Part shown: piece by piece, positions 1-9,423 of the stretch
Layout: each line of letters starts with the position of its first letter
Position numbering within the stretch: position 1 is the stretch's first letter
Origin: an uncultured Mordavella sp.
GTDB taxonomy: Bacteria > Bacillota > Clostridia > Lachnospirales > Lachnospiraceae
DNA length: 64,000 nt
Direction: 5' to 3'
NCBI GenBank assembly: GCA_902406105.1
Contig: CABPCP010000002.1
Span: 23,982-87,981 of the forward strand
Notes under the pieces: generated by a model
What the model was told of the DNA's origin: nothing
The model's database searches: none
Seen by the model: the letters and a program-made list of their open reading frames with translations, nothing else
Position numbers and translations under genes: made by a program

Positions 1-1271
1 TACAGATAATATTGCCCCTCTTTTAGTTCCTCAGACTCTTCATACTCTACACAATGCTGTCCCGCGTTTAAGGAAAACTCCCCTTCTTGTTCCAGTACCA
101 GGTCATCATATCCGCTTTCTTCCCAGAACTGGCTGGAGCCGATCAGATAGCTGACCTCCGGTTCTGTGTAGATATCTTCAATCTTGATGATCGTAGACGT
201 CTCTCTGGAACTGATTATGATACTATCGTCATCTATCAGCCGGATCGAGTTGATATGGATCCAGTCAAAAGGCTCCTCGTCTCCATCCTCCATATCCAAA
301 GTATTCAGATAATCACCAAACGGATCCGCCAGATCAATGATTTCCGTCACTTCCCCGCTTTCCATGTCTACGCTCAAGATCCTGTCTTCCTCCGTATCTT
401 TTCCTTCCTCTGTCGCAAGTACAAGGAAATCCTCCCGGGAACCAAAAATATAATCGTGATGAAGCTGGTAATCTCCCAGCGTATAAATCTCTGTGATCCG
501 TCCCAGCCGATCCATCGCCACAAGTTCATTGGCTGAAGCGCTGAAATAAATCTCATCATCTCCAAATAAAATATTGCAGGCCCGATAGCTTTTGATTGGA
601 ATTTCTGTCCGAAGTGTCCCGTAGTTGTCATACAGCAGGATAAAATCCGTCTCTTCATTATCTTCATCTGTCCGATTCCCGAGCATCGTATAAAGCCCGT
701 CTGAAAGCTCTTTGCCGCTCTCCCCTTCTTTTACCTCAAGCTGGGTATTCTCCTCGCTTCCCGCAAGGGATGGCGCATCATATTCCAGTTCCAGAGTCCC
801 CGCCGTCTCTCCCTCTTCATCCTGAAGTGTTAAAGTGATCGTATTGACGGTATCTGGAATCATGCCGATCAAAAGATATTCATGCTCTGTAGTATAATCT
901 CCATATAATTCTTCGCCAAACGGCTCATATCCATCCGCCGAGACGGTATAGGAAGCCTTTGCGGCCGTATCTGAGGTAAAGAACACATACAGTCCTGTTG
1001 TATTGGTCCCATAGGGATCCGCGATCACCAGAGGATCTTCCAGTGTGTAGCTGTTCTCCTCTTTCAGCGCCTCGATCTGCTTTTCAATATCTTCCTGATA
1101 TTCCAGCGTATAAATGGCTGATATGTCCGTTTCCATATCCAGCGCGGTCAGATAATCATTGGTACCTTCCTGCCCATCTTCTTCCGCTCCCGCGCATCCC
1201 TGAAGGGACACCGCCAAAACAAACAACATAACTCCCAGTACCAAATAACCAATTATTTTTTTCTTTCCCAA
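1..1271 (-). CDS. Arylsulfotransferase (ASST)-like lipoprotein, C-terminus cut off by the window edge
   Basis: The reading frame stays open to base 1, so only about 423 N-terminal residues are present. The N-terminus is a lipoprotein signal: a basic GKKK start, a hydrophobic stretch and the lipobox LQGC, so the protein should be anchored outside the membrane. The rest resembles the bacterial arylsulfotransferase family, with a beta-sandwich-like N-terminal part, then propeller-like repeats such as ILLYDNYGTLRTEIP and AMDRLGRITEIYTLG. An LHHDY motif near residue 270 fits the conserved histidines of the family. Family members move sulfate between phenolic esters and phenols. I chose the TTG at 1271 because GGAGG sits about 8 bases upstream; an ATG at 1286 is in frame but lies inside that binding site. 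Substrate cannot be told. Confidence 0.7.
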   Translation of the reverse strand, partial: MGKKKIIGYLVLGVMLFVLAVSLQGCAGAEEDGQEGTNDYLTALDMETDISAIYTLEYQEDIEKQIEALKEENSYTLEDPLVIADPYGTNTTGLYVFFTSDTAAKASYTVSADGYEPFGEELYGDYTTEHEYLLIGMIPDTVNTITLTLQDEEGETAGTLELEYDAPSLAGSEENTQLEVKEGESGKELSDGLYTMLGNRTDEDNEETDFILLYDNYGTLRTEIPIKSYRACNILFGDDEIYFSASANELVAMDRLGRITEIYTLGDYQLHHDYIFGSREDFLVLATEEGKDTEEDRILSVDMESGEVTEIIDLADPFGDYLNTLDMEDGDEEPFDWIHINSIRLIDDDSIIISSRETSTIIKIEDIYTEPEVSYLIGSSQFWEESGYDDLVLEQEGEFSLNAGQHCVEYEESEELKEGQYYL

Positions 1272-1280
1272 AAGCAACAC

Positions 1281-1308
1281 CTCCATACCGCAATTTTGCG
1301 GTATGGAG
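1281..1308 (-). promoter_or_regulatory. 13-bp perfect inverted repeat overlapping the ribosome binding site
   Basis: CTCCATACCGCAA is followed after two bases by its exact reverse complement. On the minus strand the second arm ends in the GGAG of the ribosome binding site for the arylsulfotransferase-like gene. An RNA hairpin would therefore hide that site. It could instead be an operator for a dimeric repressor, or a weak terminator for the ABC operon upstream, although no clear T-run follows. Confidence 0.55.
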
Positions 1309-1364
1309 GTGAACTTTCTGTGAAAATCTCCAGAAATATTTCTGAAAACTGTGTGAAGAGCGCC

Positions 1365-2582
1365 TTATTTCACCTGAGTCCTCCGGTATACTACGTACAG
1401 AAACGGGAAGATGGCTGCCGCCAGGATCAGATACATAGGGATGAGCACATCTACCTGCCGCAGTACCTTGCCGCCAATCTCATATAACTCAAAGTCCCGC
1501 AGGTTGGCGCAGATCTGCAGGAGCTGGTCCGGGAACAGACGCAGCGGCTTTGAGAACATATCTACCCGGCCAAGGAACGGGGTTACGCAGGTCAGGGCAA
1601 ATGGGATGGTAATGGCAAAAACGGTGGAATGGGTCCCGGCCGATGCCAGCATAGACAGGATCAGAATGAACAATGCCCCAATATAGCCTCCCGCGGCGCT
1701 TAGCAGATAATCCTGGAAGTAGGTAATATTATAGATACTATACCAGTTCCAGATCTGGACCGGGCAGTCACCCCCGCCCGCTCCCAGGGCCGCCAGCACC
1801 ACTCCCGCGAAAAGCAGGATCACGCCCCAGTAGATCACTGTGATGATCAAAAGTCCCGCTCCCATTTTCGCCAGGATAGCCCTCCCTCTTCCCGTTCTGG
1901 AGGAGAAGAAGATGGCATCCGCTTTCCAGGCAAATTCATCCGAGAAGATACCGGATACCAGAAATCCCAGGATCAATACCAGGATCATCGTAAGCGTGAT
2001 AAAATACGCGGAATCCATCAAAGCCATCCAGCCATCGGCATACTCATAGTGTACCGGCGTCTTAAATTCTTCATACTTCTGCAGGAGATAGTCTTTCTCA
2101 TTCTCGGTAAAGTCCACCTGGCCGCTGTCCAGATAATCCTTCAGCGACTGGATCCGCTGCTCGTAGAGCCCCGCCGCCTCATCTTCCGACAGGGCGTCCG
2201 CCGTATAATAGTCATATTGTTTGATCCCGCTGAAAGACATACTCAGCATCTCCCGGATATCCTCGAACCCCTGCTTCTTGGAATAAGCTTTGTTCTGTTC
2301 CGTGATATCCTCCGACAGCGCTTCATCGGAAGCATTGATCGCGGCGTTCTCCCGAACCGCTTCCCGGATCACCTCTTCCGTCACATCTCCTGCCCACTGA
2401 TTCTTCATTTCTCTCAAATTCCGGGCAGCCGATATTCCGGTCACCGTATTTCCATCCTGATCCGTGTAGTCCACATAGCGGATCGTAAGGACGCAGGCGA
2501 TCACAAACACTGCCGCCAGGATCAGAAGAGCCGCTTTATTCAGGGGTTTCGTCAGTACCTTTTTCACTTCAAATAACAGCAT
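1365..2582 (-). CDS. ABC-2 type transporter permease
   Basis: This 405-residue membrane protein starts MLLFEVKKVLTKPLNK, then has one N-terminal transmembrane segment, a soluble extracytoplasmic region of roughly 170 residues rich in acidic and helix-forming residues, and about five transmembrane segments in the C-terminal half. That layout is typical of ABC-2 permeases of the type paired with a separate ATPase. The start at 2582 overlaps the end of the upstream ATPase gene by 14 bases and has an AAAGGCGGGTG-like binding site; a longer upstream frame only reads through the ATPase gene. It should form an exporter with that ATPase. The substrate is unknown; antimicrobial peptide or drug efflux is a reasonable guess. 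Confidence 0.8.
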   Translation of the reverse strand: MLLFEVKKVLTKPLNKAALLILAAVFVIACVLTIRYVDYTDQDGNTVTGISAARNLREMKNQWAGDVTEEVIREAVRENAAINASDEALSEDITEQNKAYSKKQGFEDIREMLSMSFSGIKQYDYYTADALSEDEAAGLYEQRIQSLKDYLDSGQVDFTENEKDYLLQKYEEFKTPVHYEYADGWMALMDSAYFITLTMILVLILGFLVSGIFSDEFAWKADAIFFSSRTGRGRAILAKMGAGLLIITVIYWGVILLFAGVVLAALGAGGGDCPVQIWNWYSIYNITYFQDYLLSAAGGYIGALFILILSMLASAGTHSTVFAITIPFALTCVTPFLGRVDMFSKPLRLFPDQLLQICANLRDFELYEIGGKVLRQVDVLIPMYLILAAAIFPFLYVVYRRTQVK

Positions 2583-3456
2583 CGCTTTCACCCGCCTTTT
2601 CTCCAAAATAGTAAAGGAACACATCCTCCAGGGCCGCCTCTTCCGGAACCGCATCCGGAAGCGGACGCTCTTTGGAAATGATCCGCAGTTCCGCTCCATG
2701 AGGTTCCGATTTCATATTAGAAACCTTGTATTTCTTCAGCAGAGCCGGAACCATCGGCTTTTCCGCAAAGCATTTCCAGACGGTTTCTTCCATAGAGTCG
2801 ATCAGCTCTTCCGCCGTCCCCTTCAACATCAGACTTCCTTCCTTCATCAGCCAGATTTCATTGGCAATATATTCCACATCCGACACAATATGGGTGGATA
2901 ACAGGACCAGCCGGTCCTCAGATAATTCGCTGATCAGATTACGGAACCGGATCCTTTCATTGGGATCCAGTCCGGCTGTAGGCTCATCCAGCACCAGGAT
3001 CCTGGGATCATTCAGCATAGCTTGAGCAATTCCGGCCCTCCGCTTCATTCCCCCGGACAGCTTCTTCATCTTCCGGCCAGCCACTTTCGAAAGTCCTACC
3101 TTTCCCAGCAGTTCCTTTACTCTTTTCTTCGCCACCGCCAGCCGGATTCCTTTCAGGGCCGCAATGTAAAGCAGATAGTCCTTCACGGTAAACTCTGGAT
3201 AGAACCCAAATTCCTGAGGCAGATACCCCAGCAGCTTCCGGTAATCCGCTCCCATTTTAAAAATATCTTTTCCATCGCAGGTGATGCTGCCTTCCGTTGG
3301 CTGCAGCAGGGTACACAGCATCCGCATAAGCGTTGTCTTTCCGGCGCCGTTCAGACCCAGAAGACCATAGACGCCTCCCGTCATGGTCAGATCCATATGG
3401 TCTACCGCCGTAACATCACCAAATTTTTTTGTAAGATCAGTCGTCTTTATTTCCAC
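2569..3456 (-). CDS. ABC transporter ATP-binding protein
   Basis: This 295-residue ATPase has a Walker A motif GLNGAGKTT at residues 34-42, the signature LSGGMKRR near residue 134 and Walker B ILVLDEPTAGLD near residue 155, followed by a switch histidine in LLSTHIVSD. The C-terminal 80 residues form the extra domain common in ATPases of ABC-2 exporters. The gene overlaps both neighbours, 20 bases with the membrane protein upstream and 14 with the permease downstream, so the three are translationally coupled. The upstream sigma factor suggests envelope-stress control of the exporter. Confidence 0.92.
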   Translation of the reverse strand: MEIKTTDLTKKFGDVTAVDHMDLTMTGGVYGLLGLNGAGKTTLMRMLCTLLQPTEGSITCDGKDIFKMGADYRKLLGYLPQEFGFYPEFTVKDYLLYIAALKGIRLAVAKKRVKELLGKVGLSKVAGRKMKKLSGGMKRRAGIAQAMLNDPRILVLDEPTAGLDPNERIRFRNLISELSEDRLVLLSTHIVSDVEYIANEIWLMKEGSLMLKGTAEELIDSMEETVWKCFAEKPMVPALLKKYKVSNMKSEPHGAELRIISKERPLPDAVPEEAALEDVFLYYFGEKAGESDAVI

Positions 3457-4201
3457 TTCGATCTACCTCCCAGATTCGATTGCACCGGCATAGGAGCCGG
3501 CAGACAGTAACTGCCAAGAACACCACCGCGATTCCAAACAGGATCACCCAGACCGGAATCGTGACCGCCCCGTAGAGCCTTTCGTCCAGCAGCACAAACC
3601 ACCAGATCAAGCTCCATACCATACAAAGGCCAGCCGCCGCCGCTTCCGGAAGCCTCCTGCTTCCGCATAAAATCCCGAAACAGATACAGGCTGTGACCAC
3701 CATAGGAAACAGAAACTGGATCAAAAGCGTAGACAGCGATATCCTCAGCGATACCGATGCTCCGGCGCAAAACACCGTGATCATCAAAATATCCGTGATT
3801 CCAAACAATAAGATCCGAGCCGCGTAGACCTGACGCAGAGAGTAATAGGAGGCCGCCTCGATCTCCAGGCACTGACAGCTCTGATTCTTCCAAAACTCCG
3901 GTATAATAAGGATCACAAAGAGAGTTCCCGCCACTCCCATACTCCGATAAGCATAGATCTGATCATCCGCGATCGGCAGAAACGCCCACAGCGCGATCAA
4001 GACCAAAAGCTGCAGCAGCCACCACCTTTTTCTGACCAGCTTTAGCTGCAGATACAAAAAAGAATGATATGCCAGCATCCGATCTGCTTCCGCGGCCAGG
4101 AAACTCTCCCGGGATGCCTGGATCGTTTTTAGGATCTGCTCTTCTTTTGGTTCCATCTTCCTTTCTTCTTTATAGCTTTGTATCCGTTCTTCCAGATTCA
4201 T
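3437..4201 (-). CDS. Multi-pass membrane protein coupled to the sigma factor
   Basis: This 254-residue protein has an N-terminal charged segment of about 60 residues (MNLEERIQSYKEERKMEPKE) that should lie in the cytoplasm, then about six hydrophobic segments, the first with the aromatic run RKRWWLLQLLVLIALW. It overlaps the end of the sigma-factor gene by 32 bases and the start of the ATPase gene by 20. I do not recognise a named family. Its position directly after a sigma gene and its cytoplasmic N-terminus fit an anti-sigma factor, but no zinc-binding ZAS motif (HxxxCxxC) is visible. It could equally be an additional subunit of the ABC exporter. Confidence 0.7.
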   Translation of the reverse strand: MNLEERIQSYKEERKMEPKEEQILKTIQASRESFLAAEADRMLAYHSFLYLQLKLVRKRWWLLQLLVLIALWAFLPIADDQIYAYRSMGVAGTLFVILIIPEFWKNQSCQCLEIEAASYYSLRQVYAARILLFGITDILMITVFCAGASVSLRISLSTLLIQFLFPMVVTACICFGILCGSRRLPEAAAAGLCMVWSLIWWFVLLDERLYGAVTIPVWVILFGIAVVFLAVTVCRLLCRCNRIWEVDRSGNKDD

Positions 4202-4763
4202 GGCCTTCCTCCTCCTTTCCGATCAACTCCCGCAGCTTAAGTTTCGCCTGTCCCAGACGGTATTTAACCAGTGGAATCCCAAGATCCAGCTCTGCCGCTA
4301 TTTCCCGGATCTTTTTCTCCTGAAAATAATAGCGGTCAATCACTTCCTGAAGTTCCTGGGGCAGGTTAGCGATCGCCCATTCCAGCAGCACCTTATCTAC
4401 AATCCCAGATTCCTGGACAGCCTCCGGATCTGGTTCTCCCAGAAGCAATTCTTCTCCCGCCAGGATTTCTTTTGTCTTTTGATACCAATTCTTGCAAAGA
4501 TTTCCAGCGATGGTGTACAAATAGTTTTTCGTTTTTCCTCTGTGACGATACTCCGATAATCTTGCGAAGAAACGGACAAATGTCTCCTGGGCCAGGTCTA
4601 AAGCATACTCTTCATCCCGGCAGTGATAAGAGCAATATTTCAAGATGTCGCCATAATATTTATGAACAAATCTATCAAAGGCCTCATCGTCACCCTGCTT
4701 CATTTTCCTGATCAAAAGAAAATCCGCGTCCACAAGATCCTCCTTTCTCGTCTGAAAGTTCAA
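4170..4763 (-). CDS. RNA polymerase sigma factor, sigma-70 (ECF-like) family
   Basis: A 197-residue protein with region 2 (residues about 15-90, including DEEYALDLAQETFVRFFARL and KNYLYTIAGNLCKNWYQ) and region 4 (about 125-185, including LPQELQEVIDRYYFQEKKIREIAAELDL as a helix-turn-helix). There is no room for regions 1 or 3, as expected for an ECF-type factor. It is first in an operon with a membrane protein, an ABC ATPase and a permease, all overlapping. A 7-bp inverted repeat, TAACCAT at 4789-4795 and ATGGTTA at 4817-4823, lies just upstream and contains an AACC that could be an ECF -35 box, so autoregulation is possible. Confidence 0.88.
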   Translation of the reverse strand: MNFQTRKEDLVDADFLLIRKMKQGDDEAFDRFVHKYYGDILKYCSYHCRDEEYALDLAQETFVRFFARLSEYRHRGKTKNYLYTIAGNLCKNWYQKTKEILAGEELLLGEPDPEAVQESGIVDKVLLEWAIANLPQELQEVIDRYYFQEKKIREIAAELDLGIPLVKYRLGQAKLKLRELIGKEEEGHESGRTDTKL

Positions 4764-4852
4764 AACGTTTTGTGCTTTCTATCTGGTATAACCATCTGAC
4801 TCCCAAAAAAGATAGTATGGTTAGAAAAAATTTTATTTCCCCCTGATTTTTC

Positions 4853-4904
4853 ACAAAAAGAATGCCCTTTCCGTGGTTTTTGGCCTCCACTTCCAGGGCA
4901 CTCT
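4853..4904 (-). terminator. Rho-independent terminator downstream of the activase gene
   Basis: On the minus strand AGAGTGCCCT pairs with AGGGCATTCT (one G-U pair), with an inner GTGG/CCAC stem, and is followed by TTTTT. It lies just after the stop codon of the 1467-residue activase gene and separates it from the sigma-factor operon. Confidence 0.7.
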
Positions 4905-4922
4905 CTTCTTCTAAAAATGTTT

Positions 4923-7900
4923 CTATGCGATCCCCTTGCTCTCGTCAGACTGTTTTTCTCTTTGCTGCTCTAACCGTTCCTTTTCAATCACATTCATCAC
5001 CAGCATTTGGAGCCGGTTTTCCAGGTTGGCGAAGCTGACGTCCGGATCATAGTCCAGCGGCAGGATCTGGGCATCGGGATAGTATTCCTTCAGCTTCTTA
5101 ACGATCCCCCGGCCTACCACATGGTTTGGCAGACAGCCGAAGGGCTGCAGGATAACGAACGCCCGGCAGCCATGAGCGGCATGATGGAGGATCTCCCCCG
5201 GGATCAGCACTCCCTCTCCCGCGTCAAAAGTATGGGGAATCACCGGATCGCTTCTCTTGACCAGTTCCGGCAGACGGCAGGCCCGCTCATACAGCGGATG
5301 CCCTTTTGCGATGCGGTCTGTCAGATCATGGGCGATATCAAAAACTTTATTTGCCAGCCTATTCCAGAGTTTCTCCCGCAAAGGCCTATGTATATGGTAT
5401 TCTTTCACCTGACTGTCTTTGTTAAAGTAAATCTTGCGGATCACGTCCGTCATGCGGGCCTCGATCACTTCAAATCCATTTTTCTCCAGATAGACCTCAA
5501 TATCATGGTTCGCTCCCGGATGGAAGTTCAACAGATATTCTCCTACGATCAGTACCTGCGGTTTGGGTCTGCCGCGGTCATACGCAACCGCTTTCATCAC
5601 CTCTATCGCCTGGCGGAAGCCTTTCCGCGCTCCACGGACTCCCCCTTTTTCCATCCCATCGATCAGAAGATCCATGGCCTTCTCAAAAGCGGCATCCGCG
5701 CTTCCTTCTTCCTTTTCATAGGGCCGGATTTTCCGCAGCAGTTCTTCCAGCACATCGATCATGGGCAGGCCGACGGCGATCCGAATGGAAGCCGCCAGAT
5801 TCATCCGGTAGCCTGGATGGAGATTGTGGCTGTCTTTATCATCGTTAGTCAGCACGGGGACCTGGGCATATCCCGCATCATCCAGCGCTTTCCTGAGCAG
5901 AGCCCCGTAATGGGTCAGCCGGCAGTCGCCCACGTATTTGGCCATAGCCACCGCCACATGGTCAAGGTCATACCTGCCGCTCCTCAACGCGGCCAATGCT
6001 TCTCCGATCACTACCTGAGCCGGAAAGCAGATATCGTTGTGGACATACTGTTTCCCCAAGCGGATAGCCTCTTCCCTGCCGATCTCCAAGGGCTCCGTCC
6101 GAAGCCCCTGCCCCTTCATGGCCGCCGACATCAGACGGCTGAAAGCGTGGGATGTATTGGGGACCAGGACTACCCGTTCCGCCTTATCTTTTGTAGTAAA
6201 TTTCACCGGATAAGGGTCTTCCAGATCTTTCACTTTTTTTGCGGTTCCCTGGCTGCGCCGCATATTCAAAGTCTCCACAAAAGAGCGCACCCGGATCCTG
6301 AGCGGCCCCTGGATGTCGCTTTCATCCAGCTTGACCACCAGAGGCGTTTTCCCTGAGATTTCATTCATCAGCCTTATGATCTCATCGGAGAGATAGGCAT
6401 CGTGACCACAGCCAAAGCTTACGATCTGGACATATTCCAGCCTTGGATCCTGGGCTGCCAGGATTGCGGAAGACAGCATCCGGGCGTGGTAATTATTTAC
6501 AATGTCCAGCCTGCTCCTTTTCAATTCCACTTCACTGAGTTTTGGCAGTGAATCTGCCGTCAGCACGGGAATCCCAAGGTCTGTAAAGAAGGAAGGCAGA
6601 TCGTGGTTCACCAGGGAATCCGTCTGATAGGGCCTGGCCGCCAGCACCACCGCGTATTTCCCTTCTCGCTCCGCCTCTTCCAAAACCTTGGCCCCCGCTT
6701 CTTCCATCTGCCTGCGGAAGCTTGCCATAGCCGCTTCTGCCGCTCGGACTGCCCTCTTCGTCTCCTCTCTCGGTACCTGGAATCTTTCTTCCATATAAGA
6801 GATCAACTGATCCTTGCGGTCTTCCTTGGTATTCCAGAAGAACAAAGGCGTCTCCAAAGGGATTCCCCACTCTGTCTTGGGATTGTCTGAATTGCGGATG
6901 ACCAGCGGATATCCCTTGACCACCGCGCACATAGACTCGCTGGTCTTTTCCTGATTTTCCGGCGCCACCGTACTGATGGAGGGGAAAAAGATTAGGTCTG
7001 CTTTCTGTTTCACCAGATTCCGCATATGTCCGTGGACTAATTTAGCCGGAAAACATACAGTATCCGAAGTCACAGACCGCAGACCGCTCTCGTACATTTT
7101 CCGAGTGCTGGGTTTTGACAAACATACCCCGAAGCCCAACACTTTGAAAAATGTAGTCCAAAAGGGCATACTATCCCAGAAGAACAGCACTCTTGGAATT
7201 CCGATGGTCGTATTTCTCTCAGTCCTCGGTTCTGGATATGGGTAATCCTGGAACAGAAGTTTCCGGCGAAGCCCAAACAGATCCGGCGTCTTCTCCTTTT
7301 CCTGCTGCTTGTCCCTCAACCGGGACTGGACCGTCTCATCTTTGGGATCTCCCACGATCTCTCCCTTCTCACACCGGTTATTCGTCACCCAGGAATTCCC
7401 GTTTGAGAACCGGATAATGCTGCGTCTGCAGTGATTCCCGCAGAAGGGGCAGGGTTCATCCGCCTGCTGGGTATACGTGAATGCCTCCAGGTTCTCTAAT
7501 CCAATGAACGTCCTCTGCCCATCCTGCATCCGTTCTTTGGTCAGGAGCGCCGCGCCTATGGCTCCCATAACGCCGGGATACGGCGCCCGGATCACCTTTC
7601 TTCCCGTATACTGCTCCAGCGCTCTTAATACCGCGTCATTCTGGAAAGTCCCTCCCTGGACTACGATCTTATCTCCCAGGCTGTCCAGATTGGAAGTCCG
7701 GATGACTTTGGTAAACACATTTTCAATGATCGATCGGCATAGGCCCGCCATAATATCTCCCGGCAGCTTTCCGTTTCTCTGCTCCGTCACAATACTGCTG
7801 TTCATAAAAACCGTGCAGCGGCTGCCTAAGACGGCCGGATCCTCTGATTTGAAAGCCGCCTGCGCGATCTTCTCCACCGGGATGTGCAATGTAGAGGCGA

Positions 7901-9326
7901 AATTCTCCAAGAACGATCCGCAGCCGGAAGAGCAGGCCTCATTGACCACAATATTGGTGATTATCCCGTCTTTCAGCCAGACCGCTTTCATGTCCTGGCC
8001 GCCAATATCCAGAAGAAAGGTAGCTCCCGGATAATATTTCAGCGCCGCCTTTGCGTGGGCTACCGTCTCTACCACATGGCACTCCGCGGAAAATGCCCTG
8101 GCAAAAAGCTGTTCGCCGTATCCGGTGGTACCCGCCCCCAGGATCTCCAGATCAGCTTCCGCGCCGCGGTACTTATCCCGCATAGCAAGAAGGGCTCTCT
8201 TGGCTACGGCAAGAGGATCCCCCTCATTAGGCGCGTAAAAGGTGTCCAAAAGCTGTTCTGTTTCATCCATCAATACGAATTTTGTAGTTGTGCTCCCGGA
8301 ATCAATACCAAGATAGGCCCGTACCGTCTCTCCCGCCTTGGGCTGATATGGTTTCCAATCCGGCAGGGCGTGCCGCTTCTCAAACTCTTCCCGCTCTTCT
8401 CCTGATCGGAAGAATGGCGTTCCCTGCTTTCCGCTTTTTTCCTCCTCTTTGATCCAATCCAGATCCTCCGCCAGCCGTTCCGGCTTTCGCGGCCGCTCCT
8501 GCCGCCCCTTTAATTTCTTTAGCGATAGAGCGGCCCCCCAAGCCATCATAAGTTCCGGGCGTTCCGGGATCAAGATCTCCTTTTTTGTCAGCCCCAGGCG
8601 GCTGGCGAACACTTGGATCAAGACCGGATTAAAGGTCAGCGGGCCTCCCTCAAAGACTACCGGGCTTTTGATATCCAGCCCCTGGGCCAGTCCTCCGATG
8701 GTCTGTTTCGCAATGGCATGAAAGGCGGACAGGGCCAGATTTTCTTTAGATACTCCCTGATTCAGGAGCGGCTGTATATCTGTCTTAGCGTATACGCCGC
8801 AGCGCCCTGACACATCATAGACGGTATCCCCCTTCCCCGCCATTTCGTTAAACTGCTCGATCGGTACATTTAAGATCGAAGCAATCTCGTCGATAAACGC
8901 TCCTGTTCCCCCCGCGCAGCTTCCATTCATCCGCATGTCCGATGCCTCAAGCTGATGGGTCGTCTCATTTTCCCGAAAGAAAATAATCTTCGCGTCCTGG
9001 CCGCCAAGCTCGATCGCCGTTCCTACGTTCTCATATCTTGTCTGGAGGGCGATGGAGTTGGCCACAACCTCCTGTATATAAGAGACCTTCAGCTCATCCG
9101 CCAGATTCTTCGCTCCAGATCCTGTCAGAGCAAGATAAATCCTGCTGTCCGGGAAACGCTCTCCCAATTTTCTAAGCGCGTCAGAGACGCTTTTGATCTG
9201 GTCCGCGTGATGGCGTCTGTACTCGGAATATAAAATCTTTTGTGTCCCCGAATCCATAGCAGCGATCTTGGTGGTAGTACTCCCCACATCGATCCCCACA
9301 TCCAGGATACTTTTCTCTCGTCTCAT
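4923..9326 (-). CDS. Two-domain acyl-CoA dehydratase activase fusion (BadF/BcrA/HgdC family)
   Basis: This 1467-residue protein contains two actin-like ATPase domains of the 2-hydroxyacyl-CoA dehydratase activator type. The first starts DVGIDVGSTTTKIAAMD at residue 9, the second AYLGIDSGSTTTKF near residue 334. Each has the cysteines that bind the shared 4Fe-4S cluster: NGSCAGGTGAF and SGRCGVY in the first, NEACSSGCGSF and GSRCTVF in the second. A CPFCGNHCRR motif follows near residue 640, then a long region starting TTIGIPRVLFFWDSMPFW that resembles the DUF2229/dehydratase-like part. Activators normally pass an electron to a dehydratase at the cost of ATP; the physiological role of these giant fusions is not well settled. 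An ATTATA at 9386-9391 is a likely -10 box. Confidence 0.88.
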   Translation of the reverse strand: MRREKSILDVGIDVGSTTTKIAAMDSGTQKILYSEYRRHHADQIKSVSDALRKLGERFPDSRIYLALTGSGAKNLADELKVSYIQEVVANSIALQTRYENVGTAIELGGQDAKIIFFRENETTHQLEASDMRMNGSCAGGTGAFIDEIASILNVPIEQFNEMAGKGDTVYDVSGRCGVYAKTDIQPLLNQGVSKENLALSAFHAIAKQTIGGLAQGLDIKSPVVFEGGPLTFNPVLIQVFASRLGLTKKEILIPERPELMMAWGAALSLKKLKGRQERPRKPERLAEDLDWIKEEEKSGKQGTPFFRSGEEREEFEKRHALPDWKPYQPKAGETVRAYLGIDSGSTTTKFVLMDETEQLLDTFYAPNEGDPLAVAKRALLAMRDKYRGAEADLEILGAGTTGYGEQLFARAFSAECHVVETVAHAKAALKYYPGATFLLDIGGQDMKAVWLKDGIITNIVVNEACSSGCGSFLENFASTLHIPVEKIAQAAFKSEDPAVLGSRCTVFMNSSIVTEQRNGKLPGDIMAGLCRSIIENVFTKVIRTSNLDSLGDKIVVQGGTFQNDAVLRALEQYTGRKVIRAPYPGVMGAIGAALLTKERMQDGQRTFIGLENLEAFTYTQQADEPCPFCGNHCRRSIIRFSNGNSWVTNNRCEKGEIVGDPKDETVQSRLRDKQQEKEKTPDLFGLRRKLLFQDYPYPEPRTERNTTIGIPRVLFFWDSMPFWTTFFKVLGFGVCLSKPSTRKMYESGLRSVTSDTVCFPAKLVHGHMRNLVKQKADLIFFPSISTVAPENQEKTSESMCAVVKGYPLVIRNSDNPKTEWGIPLETPLFFWNTKEDRKDQLISYMEERFQVPREETKRAVRAAEAAMASFRRQMEEAGAKVLEEAEREGKYAVVLAARPYQTDSLVNHDLPSFFTDLGIPVLTADSLPKLSEVELKRSRLDIVNNYHARMLSSAILAAQDPRLEYVQIVSFGCGHDAYLSDEIIRLMNEISGKTPLVVKLDESDIQGPLRIRVRSFVETLNMRRSQGTAKKVKDLEDPYPVKFTTKDKAERVVLVPNTSHAFSRLMSAAMKGQGLRTEPLEIGREEAIRLGKQYVHNDICFPAQVVIGEALAALRSGRYDLDHVAVAMAKYVGDCRLTHYGALLRKALDDAGYAQVPVLTNDDKDSHNLHPGYRMNLAASIRIAVGLPMIDVLEELLRKIRPYEKEEGSADAAFEKAMDLLIDGMEKGGVRGARKGFRQAIEVMKAVAYDRGRPKPQVLIVGEYLLNFHPGANHDIEVYLEKNGFEVIEARMTDVIRKIYFNKDSQVKEYHIHRPLREKLWNRLANKVFDIAHDLTDRIAKGHPLYERACRLPELVKRSDPVIPHTFDAGEGVLIPGEILHHAAHGCRAFVILQPFGCLPNHVVGRGIVKKLKEYYPDAQILPLDYDPDVSFANLENRLQMLVMNVIEKERLEQQREKQSDESKGIA

Positions 9327-9423
9327 CGTTTTCTATTCCTCGCTCTCTTTTGCAGCTTTCTGTTAAACAAATCTAACCGGCTTCTATTATAGCACTATCT
9401 TTCCGTTCTCTCTAATGATTTCT

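Noticed and set aside
5007-6356. Long plus-strand open frame opposite the activase gene
   Set aside because: It is a shadow of the high-GC activase coding sequence; it has no binding site or recognisable domain, while the opposite strand encodes a complete family member.
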